Shown here: positions 31,094 through 35,639 of the stretch, one piece after another | Layout: each line of letters opens with the position of its first letter | Numbering within the stretch: position 1 is the stretch's first letter | Assembly: GCA_905236235.1 (NCBI GenBank) | Contig: CAJOPA010000065.1 | Location: 1-35,639 of the forward strand | DNA length: 35,639 nucleotides | Source of the DNA: an uncultured Eubacterium sp. | GTDB taxonomy: Bacteria > Bacillota > Clostridia > Lachnospirales > Lachnospiraceae | Direction: 5' to 3' | The notes under the pieces: generated by a model | What the model was told of the DNA's origin: nothing | Database searches by the model: none | The model's input: the letters and a program-made list of their open reading frames with translations, nothing else | Translations under genes and position numbers: made by a program

Positions 31094-32253
31094 GAGTTTT
31101 GGTCTTGATGGACGCATTTAAAGGGAGTATTTCTTCTGTGAAAGCAGGAGAGGCGGTCCGGCAGGGGTTTCTCGCCGCCGATCCCGCAACGCAGGTGGAG
31201 GTCTGCCCTTTTTCCGACGGAGGAGAAGGGATGATGGATGCCTTTCTTGCGGCGGGCGGAGGACGACGGGTCGGTCTTACGGTAAACGACCCGTTGGGAA
31301 GGCCGGTGGAGGCGGAATATGCCCTCTTGCCGGACGGGACGGCGGTCGTGGAATGCGCCAAGGCTTTGGGACTTTATCTGCTGCGGCCGGAGGAAAGGAA
31401 TCCTTTGCAAACATCTTCTTACGGGCTGGGAGAGATCCTCCTTCATGCGTTACAAAACGGCGCCGACAGGATCCTTTTGGGCCTTGGAGGAAGTGCCACG
31501 AATGACGGAGGCATGGGGATGCTTTCCGCATTGGGCTTCGTTTTTACGGATGCGCAGGGCAATGTTTTAAAAGGTTGCGGAAAAGATCTGGAAAGCGTTG
31601 CGGCGATCCGGGCGGAGAACGTGCCTGCAGAGTTTACAACGTGTGAGATCATCGCAGCAGCGGATGTGGATCATCCTTTGGTCGGACCGGAGGGTGCCAC
31701 CTTTACGTTTGCTCCGCAAAAGGGAGCGTCCGACGAGGTTTGCCACCGATTGGAGGCCGGTATGAAGCGCTATGCGGAGGCAGTATGCCGATATGCAAAG
31801 GACTGTCACACGCAGGCAGACCCGTCTGCGCCGGGCGCGGGAGCGGCCGGAGGATTGGGATTTGCGACACAGGCGTTTTTACATGGCAGGATGCGTTCGG
31901 GAGCGGAACTTCTTTTTGACGCATGGAACATGGAAAAAAAGATGGAGGAAGCAGATCTGGTGATCACCGGGGAAGGACGGATGGACGGACAGAGTGTGCA
32001 TGGAAAGGCACCTTTTCGTGTGGCGGATCTTGCCGGAAAGCATCACAAGCCCGTGATCGCCATCGTGGGGAGCCTAAAAGGGGATACGGACAGATGCCAC
32101 AAAGCCGGTCTGGACGCGATCTTTTCCGTTGCCCCGGGGCCGATGAGCCTTGCGGAAGCCTGCCGGGAGGAGACGACGTTTGAAAATATCCGCAGGACGG
32201 CGGAAGAAGTGGCAAGAGTATGGTGCTTGCAATGGAAAGGAGGGAACAAATAA
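31090..32253 (+). CDS. Glycerate kinase (GlxK/GarK family)
   Basis: The 387-residue protein starts at 31090 (ATGA overlap with the ABC-F stop); this start gives the family's typical M-R-V-L-V-L-M-D-A-F-K-G-S-I-S-S-V-K-A. Further family motifs are F-S-D-G-G-E-G (about residues 43-49), the loop G-L-G-G-S-A-T-N-D-G-G-M-G-M-L (about 134-148), G-A-G-A-A-G-G-L-G-F (about 255-264) and I-T-G-E-G-R-M-D-G-Q-S (about 295-305). It phosphorylates D-glycerate to a phosphoglycerate with ATP, feeding glycolysis; the position phosphorylated (2 or 3) is not decided by this family alone. No other glycerate or glyoxylate gene is nearby. Confidence 0.95.
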   Translation: MRVLVLMDAFKGSISSVKAGEAVRQGFLAADPATQVEVCPFSDGGEGMMDAFLAAGGGRRVGLTVNDPLGRPVEAEYALLPDGTAVVECAKALGLYLLRPEERNPLQTSSYGLGEILLHALQNGADRILLGLGGSATNDGGMGMLSALGFVFTDAQGNVLKGCGKDLESVAAIRAENVPAEFTTCEIIAAADVDHPLVGPEGATFTFAPQKGASDEVCHRLEAGMKRYAEAVCRYAKDCHTQADPSAPGAGAAGGLGFATQAFLHGRMRSGAELLFDAWNMEKKMEEADLVITGEGRMDGQSVHGKAPFRVADLAGKHHKPVIAIVGSLKGDTDRCHKAGLDAIFSVAPGPMSLAEACREETTFENIRRTAEEVARVWCLQWKGGNK

Positions 32254-32933
32254 TGAGTATGGGAGTGTTGTTGGTTGCATGTGTGGGGATCGTGCTGCAG
32301 GGGATTTTTATCGCGGTGGAGCATAAGGAAAAGTACACCCTTGCCGTGGTGTTGAAAGGACTGGCATCGATCTGTTTTGTATGGATCGGTCTGCAGGCCT
32401 ACATGGGGGTTTGCGGGGACAGTTACAGCAGGATGGTGCTGCTGGGACTGGCCTTCGGTGCACTGGGGGACATCCTTTTAAATCTGCGATTTGTGTTTGA
32501 AAGCATCGGCCAAAAGATCTTTTTGGCGGGGATCGCCGCCTTTTTCACGGGCCATATTCTGTATCTTGTCGCGCTCATTCCGTTTTCGCAAAATCTTTGG
32601 TTGTGCCTGGGACTGGGAGCCGTGGCGGCAGCTGCGCTTCTATGGGTGATCTTTTCGAGATTGCAGGTCAAACCGGCGTTTAAGATTTTTGGAATCTTTT
32701 ATATCGGCGCCATTGTGATGATGACGGCGGTGGCCATCGGCAATTATGTTGCATGGCAGACGACGGGACGCCTTCTGTATGTGATCGGTGCGGTTTTGTT
32801 TACGATCTCGGATGTGGTTTTGATCTTTAACACATTTGGGAGCGAGAGCCGTTTTTCCATGCGGATCACCAATCTCTCATGCTACTACGCGGGGCAGCTT
32901 CTGATCGCATTTTCCCTGTTTTTTGTGATATAA
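32253..32933 (+). CDS. YhhN/TMEM86-like membrane protein (lysoplasmalogenase family)
   Basis: The protein has 226 residues from the ATG at 32253, which overlaps the upstream stop (TAATG) and has AAAGGAGGG 8 bp upstream. About eight membrane helices and the pattern G-L-A-F-G-A-L-G-D-I-L-L (about residues 66-77), with a later I-S-D-V-V-L-I-F-N near 195, fit the YhhN/TMEM86 family. Vertebrate members hydrolyse the vinyl ether bond of lysoplasmalogens. Many anaerobic clostridia make plasmalogens, so that role is plausible here, but bacterial members are little characterised. It is the last gene of the sufC-to-yhhN run. No clear terminator follows before the ohrR promoter. Confidence 0.85.
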   Translation: MSMGVLLVACVGIVLQGIFIAVEHKEKYTLAVVLKGLASICFVWIGLQAYMGVCGDSYSRMVLLGLAFGALGDILLNLRFVFESIGQKIFLAGIAAFFTGHILYLVALIPFSQNLWLCLGLGAVAAAALLWVIFSRLQVKPAFKIFGIFYIGAIVMMTAVAIGNYVAWQTTGRLLYVIGAVLFTISDVVLIFNTFGSESRFSMRITNLSCYYAGQLLIAFSLFFVI

Positions 32934-32992
32934 AACCCGTTGAAAACGTACGGGGCGCGCTTGAATGCCGGTCGCGGGGTGTTTTGGCGGGA

Positions 32993-33021
32993 TTGACGAA
33001 ATGCCGCGTCCTTGCTACAAT
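32993..33021 (+). promoter_or_regulatory. Promoter for ohrR
   Basis: TTGACG (32993-32998), a 17-bp spacer and TACAAT (33016-33021) lie 53 bp before the ohrR start. The -10 box is the left half of the operator palindrome. Confidence 0.8.
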
Positions 33022-33029
33022 ATATTGTA
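33016..33029. promoter_or_regulatory. OhrR operator
   Basis: TACAATATATTGTA is a perfect 14-bp palindrome over the -10 box. It closely resembles the TACAATT-AATTGTA core known for Bacillus OhrR operators, supporting autorepression relieved by organic hydroperoxides. Confidence 0.8.
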
Positions 33030-33074
33030 CACAATTTAATAGCATGATACAGAAGTAACGCAAAGGAGAACGAT

Positions 33075-33521
33075 ATGAAAAAGGAAGACACGCCATCCTA
33101 TGAGTGCCTGAGAATAGAAAACCAGCTGTGCTTTCCGCTGTACGCCTGTGCCAAGGAAGTCGTGCGCAGATACAAGCCCTACCTGGATGCGCTGGGGCTG
33201 ACCTACACCCAGTACATTACCATGCTGGTATTGTGGGAGTACGGCACCAGTACGGTAAAGGCCCTGGGAGAGTACCTGTACCTGGATTCCGGGACGCTGA
33301 CGCCGCTTTTAAAAAAGCTGGAGGAGCGTGGCCTGATCACGCGTGTGCGGGATCGGCAGGATGAGAGAAACTTAAATATCGCATTGACGGCCGAGGGTGA
33401 AAAATTGAAGGAAGATGCGGTAAAGATCCCCGCACAGATCGGGGGATGTCTGTGCATCACGCCGGAGGACGCCGAGACCTTGTATCGGATCCTCTACCGG
33501 ATCCTGCAAAAAAAGGACTGA
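33075..33521 (+). CDS. ohrR: MarR-family organic hydroperoxide regulator OhrR
   Basis: The 148-residue protein matches Bacillus OhrR along its length: E-N-Q-L-C-F-P-L-Y-A at the start, then L-T-Y-T-Q-Y-I-T-M-L-V-L-W-E, L-Y-L-D-S-G-T-L-T-P-L-L-K-K-L-E (recognition region, about 66-81) and R-D-R-Q-D-E-R-N-L of the wing. Cys19 in the L-C-F context corresponds to the peroxide-sensing Cys15 of Bacillus OhrR. Cys11, Cys25 and a C-terminal Cys also exist, so a two-cysteine redox mechanism is possible. It would repress until its cysteine is oxidised by organic peroxides. The peroxidase gene ohr, its usual neighbour, is not in the window. A weak hairpin with a short T-run (33527-33549) follows. Confidence 0.93.
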   Translation: MKKEDTPSYECLRIENQLCFPLYACAKEVVRRYKPYLDALGLTYTQYITMLVLWEYGTSTVKALGEYLYLDSGTLTPLLKKLEERGLITRVRDRQDERNLNIALTAEGEKLKEDAVKIPAQIGGCLCITPEDAETLYRILYRILQKKD

Positions 33522-33602
33522 GAAATCCTTGCGCCGGGAGCGGGTTTTTGATTTCATACAAGGATTTTTGAAAATAAGATAGCAAGACGGAGCGACTTGT
33601 CT

Positions 33603-33608
33603 TATAAT
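33603..33608 (+). promoter_or_regulatory. Candidate -10 box for the TPM-like/pspA region
   Basis: A perfect TATAAT lies 82 bp before the TPM-like gene. The element 17 bp upstream (TAGCAA) is a poor -35, so an activator or alternative sigma factor may be needed. This is the only good -10 seen in the gap after ohrR. Confidence 0.4.
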
Positions 33609-33689
33609 AAAACATAGTCGCGACGATAAAAGTGACATTGCGATCGGGGTAACGAGACAGACTCCGTGATCATAAAGGAGGATCTGATT

Positions 33690-34823
33690 ATGGGAAGAGC
33701 AGGAGCAGGCGGCGGAGGCGGCAGTCGCAGTGGCGGCGGGCACAGCTCATCGCGTTCCAGCGGCGGACATCGGATGTCCGGCGGCAGCAGCCACAGCAGT
33801 CATAGCAGTTATGGCGGAGGTCGCAGCAGTTATGGCGGAGGCCACAGCAGTTATGGCGGAGGCCACAGCAGTTTCGGCGGCAGTCACGGAGCTCCGCATG
33901 GCGGCGGAGGATTCGGAGGACCGGGAGGCCCGGGTGGTCCGAGACCCCCGAGACCACATCGCACCGTGGTTTATACCAATGGCGGCGGCGGTGGCGCAAG
34001 AGGCGCCGGTTGCGGTATTTTCCTTTGGGTATTACTGGCATTTTTGATCATCGCGGTGATCGGTACGGCGGCAAGCAGCTGTTCGTCGGGAGCATCCAAC
34101 GGCGGTTCGGGCGCAGTATCCACCACCGTACGTGAAAAGTTGGATACGGGCAATTCCTATCTGTCCGATTGCATCGTGGACGAACTGGGCTGGTTTGACA
34201 GCACGTCTTCCACGGCGAGCAAGTTAAAGAGCAAGTTTTACAGCGAGACCGGCGTACAGCCCTACATCGTGATGAAGGCTTATGACGCATCCCTTACGTC
34301 GGAAGCGGCCAAGGAGGCCTGGACGGAGACCTACTACGACGAGCATTTTGACAGGGAAGATGTCTTCCTGTATGTCTACTTCGCCGAGCAGGATGAGAAT
34401 GAGGTAGGCTATATGACCTATACCTGCGGCGTGCAGGCACAGACCGTGATGGATGCCGAGGCGATGGAGATCTTCTGGGATTATCTGGATGCCAAGTGGT
34501 ATTCGGACCTGTCGACGGATGACCTCTTCGTACAGGTATACGGCAGTACGGCCGAGACCATCATGGCGGTACCCACCAATGGTGCGGATGTAGCGAAGGT
34601 GGCCGTGATCTTTGTCGGAGTCATCGGTATCGGTGTGGTTGTATTCCTGATCATCCGCGAGAAGCACAGGAGAGCCAAGGAGAAGGCGGAGGAGGATCAG
34701 AAGATCTTAAATACGCCGATCAACGACCTGGCAAAGGATGATCTCACGGAGAAGTACGCATCCATGAGCAGCACCGACAGTACCACATCCTCGACCGTCG
34801 AATCCGGTTCGAACGGACAGTAG
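33690..34823 (+). CDS. TPM-like membrane protein with Gly/Ser/His-rich N-terminus
   Basis: The 377-residue protein starts at 33690, after AAAGGAGG at 8-bp spacing. Residues 1-95 are low complexity, rich in Gly, Ser and His, with tandem S-S-Y-G-G-G-H units. A membrane helix follows (about 105-125), then an outside domain (about 140-285) that resembles the TPM domain: V-R-E-K-L-D-T-G-N, L-K-S-K-F-Y-S-E-T-G-V-Q-P-Y-I-V and E-D-V-F-L-Y-V-Y-F. A second helix (about 295-315) leads to a charged cytoplasmic tail ending in L-T-E-K-Y-A-S-M-S-S and a Ser/Thr-rich stretch. TPM proteins often accompany stress or repair systems, and pspA follows directly. The function is not known; the family call is by resemblance. 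Confidence 0.7.
   Translation: MGRAGAGGGGGSRSGGGHSSSRSSGGHRMSGGSSHSSHSSYGGGRSSYGGGHSSYGGGHSSFGGSHGAPHGGGGFGGPGGPGGPRPPRPHRTVVYTNGGGGGARGAGCGIFLWVLLAFLIIAVIGTAASSCSSGASNGGSGAVSTTVREKLDTGNSYLSDCIVDELGWFDSTSSTASKLKSKFYSETGVQPYIVMKAYDASLTSEAAKEAWTETYYDEHFDREDVFLYVYFAEQDENEVGYMTYTCGVQAQTVMDAEAMEIFWDYLDAKWYSDLSTDDLFVQVYGSTAETIMAVPTNGADVAKVAVIFVGVIGIGVVVFLIIREKHRRAKEKAEEDQKILNTPINDLAKDDLTEKYASMSSTDSTTSSTVESGSNGQ
33804..33887 (+). repeat. Four tandem 21-bp coding repeats
   Basis: Four 21-bp units begin at 33804, 33825, 33846 and 33867, each starting AGCAGTT. They encode S-S-[YF]-G-G-[GS]-[RH] in the N-terminal low-complexity region of the TPM-like protein. The two middle units are nearly identical, suggesting slippage or recent duplication. 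Confidence 0.9.
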
Positions 34824-34928
34824 GATACGGTACCCGGAACAGGGACGCAATGCAACTGCAGACGGCGTTTGCAGGGGTGTCAAATCATAAAGTATGTGTG
34901 CGTAAGCACGGAAAGGAAGGTAGTTATT

Positions 34929-35615
34929 ATGGGGTTAGCAGATACTTTGGCAAGAATTCCCAAGATCTTGGAGGCAAACTTAAATGCCATCCTTGACAAG
35001 TGTGAGGATCCGGCAAAGATGATCGACCAGCTTTTGGTGGATTACAAGAGAGATCTTGCGGATGTAAAGCGTGATACGGCAGCCGTGATGGCGGATGTTA
35101 CGCTGGCAGAGAAGAAGCTTGCGGAGTGCGATGAGGACTTAAAGAAAAAGCAGATCGCGATCGAGAATGCCATCAAGTCCGGCAATGAGGATGATGCAAG
35201 ACAGCTGATCGCTGCTAAGCAGAGCCAGGAGGTAACGAGGGAGAGCCTTCTGCAGAATCTTTCCGTTGCACAGAAAAATGCCAACATGATGCGTGAAGGC
35301 TACAATCGTTTGGTACGCAACATTGAGGATCTGGAGCAGAGAAAGGATGCCGCAAAGGCAAAGATCTCTATGGCAAAGGCGCAGGAGCAGATCAACAAGA
35401 CCGCAGCCAAGGCAAACAGCACCATCAATGTGGATGCATTCAACAAATACGAAGAGAAGGCAGAGCGTATGCTGGCAGAGGCCAACGCAGCCGCAGAGCT
35501 TGACAGCGAGACCGTGACGGCAGAGAGCCTGACCGAGAAGTATGCAAGCAGCGCTTCGTCTGCATCGGTGGATGAGGAGCTTGCAAGAATCAAAGCATCC
35601 ATGGGCGTAGAATAG
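34929..35615 (+). CDS. PspA/IM30 (Vipp1-like) family membrane-stress protein
   Basis: The 228-residue protein starts at 34929 after a GGAAGG site; an in-frame extension upstream lacks one. The N-terminus M-G-L-A-D-T-L-A-R-I-P-K-I-L-E-A-N-L-N-A-I-L-D is the amphipathic lipid-binding helix, followed by the family motif E-D-P-A-K-M-I-D-Q-L. Residues 35-180 form the long coiled-coil hairpin. The tail L-T-E-K-Y-A-S-S-A-S-S-A-S-V-D-E-E-L-A-R-I-K-A-S-M-G is the usual short terminal helix. ESCRT-III-like PspA proteins polymerise on damaged membrane and stabilise it. The partner upstream is the TPM-like protein, 105 bp away. No PspF or LiaRS-type regulator is in the window. Confidence 0.93.
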   Translation: MGLADTLARIPKILEANLNAILDKCEDPAKMIDQLLVDYKRDLADVKRDTAAVMADVTLAEKKLAECDEDLKKKQIAIENAIKSGNEDDARQLIAAKQSQEVTRESLLQNLSVAQKNANMMREGYNRLVRNIEDLEQRKDAAKAKISMAKAQEQINKTAAKANSTINVDAFNKYEEKAERMLAEANAAAELDSETVTAESLTEKYASSASSASVDEELARIKASMGVE

Positions 35616-35619
35616 GAAG

Positions 35620-35639
35620 ATGAAACAACTCGAATTACA
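35620..35639 (+). CDS. Possible start of the next gene (cut by window edge)
   Basis: An ATG at 35620 opens a frame reading M-K-Q-L-E-L to the window end. The preceding AGGAAG touches the ATG, so spacing for a ribosome binding site is poor. Too little is visible to identify it. Confidence 0.25.

Noticed and set aside
33804..33887. Tandem 21-bp units as a possible CRISPR array
   Set aside because: The units are contiguous without spacers, in frame, and encode a Gly/Ser/Tyr/His repeat.

Overview
The window looks like a chromosomal segment of a Firmicutes/Clostridia bacterium, most likely a Lachnospiraceae-type anaerobe (inference). Supporting signs are strong AAGGAGG-type ribosome binding sites, a T-box leader, a DnaD/DnaC-like replication gene pair, the [FeFe]-hydrogenase maturase HydE, a two-gene minimal SUF (SufC-SufB) system, an OhrR of the Bacillus type, and a thioredoxin-reductase-like flavoprotein that resembles clostridial ferredoxin-dependent enzymes. 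Most of the window is ordinary, tightly packed chromosome with overlapping start and stop codons. No phage, IS element or CRISPR array was seen.

Layout. 1-2959 (minus strand): a DnaC-like helicase loader (cut by the window edge), a DnaD-domain replication protein and murC. The dnaD upstream region carries a group of DnaA-box-like 9-mers, and a 16-bp palindrome occurs twice around dnaD. 3092-7095 (plus): two overlapping PAS-GGDEF-EAL genes, the first membrane-bound with both catalytic domains degenerate, the second soluble with an intact EAL domain. 7178-8987: an FFTR-like flavoprotein and a patatin-like phospholipase. 9012-9299: a T-box riboswitch with a TGG (Trp) specifier, driving a tryptophan-type ABC substrate-binding lipoprotein (TrpX).

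The matching permease and ATPase (TrpY, TrpZ; 13332-15056) are separated from trpX by a four-gene minus-strand module (two membrane proteins, an ABC ATPase and a YtrA-type GntR regulator; 10465-13164). trpYZ continue into hydE and mnmA. A tRNA-Phe(GAA) follows. A minus-strand pair then encodes a zinc-dependent phospholipase C-like protein and a secreted NlpC/P60 cell-wall hydrolase. 20135-24463 holds a hybrid histidine kinase and the proline/sodium symporter PutP.

A gene-free 239-bp stretch (24464-24702) is almost entirely hairpins and direct repeats. It precedes a run of genes: FlK-like thioesterase, SufC, SufB, O-antigen-ligase-like membrane protein, Lgt, ABC-F ATPase, glycerate kinase and a lysoplasmalogenase-like protein. 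The window closes with ohrR, whose palindromic operator overlaps its own -10 box, and a TPM-like membrane protein next to a PspA/IM30 protein, probably an envelope-stress pair.

The observations most worth following are the FFTR-like reductase lacking an NADPH site, the pseudo-enzyme/active-enzyme c-di-GMP pair, the split Trp transporter whose binding protein alone sits behind the T-box, the hairpin-rich intergenic block, the DnaA-box-like cluster before dnaD, and the tail motif shared by the TPM-like protein and PspA.
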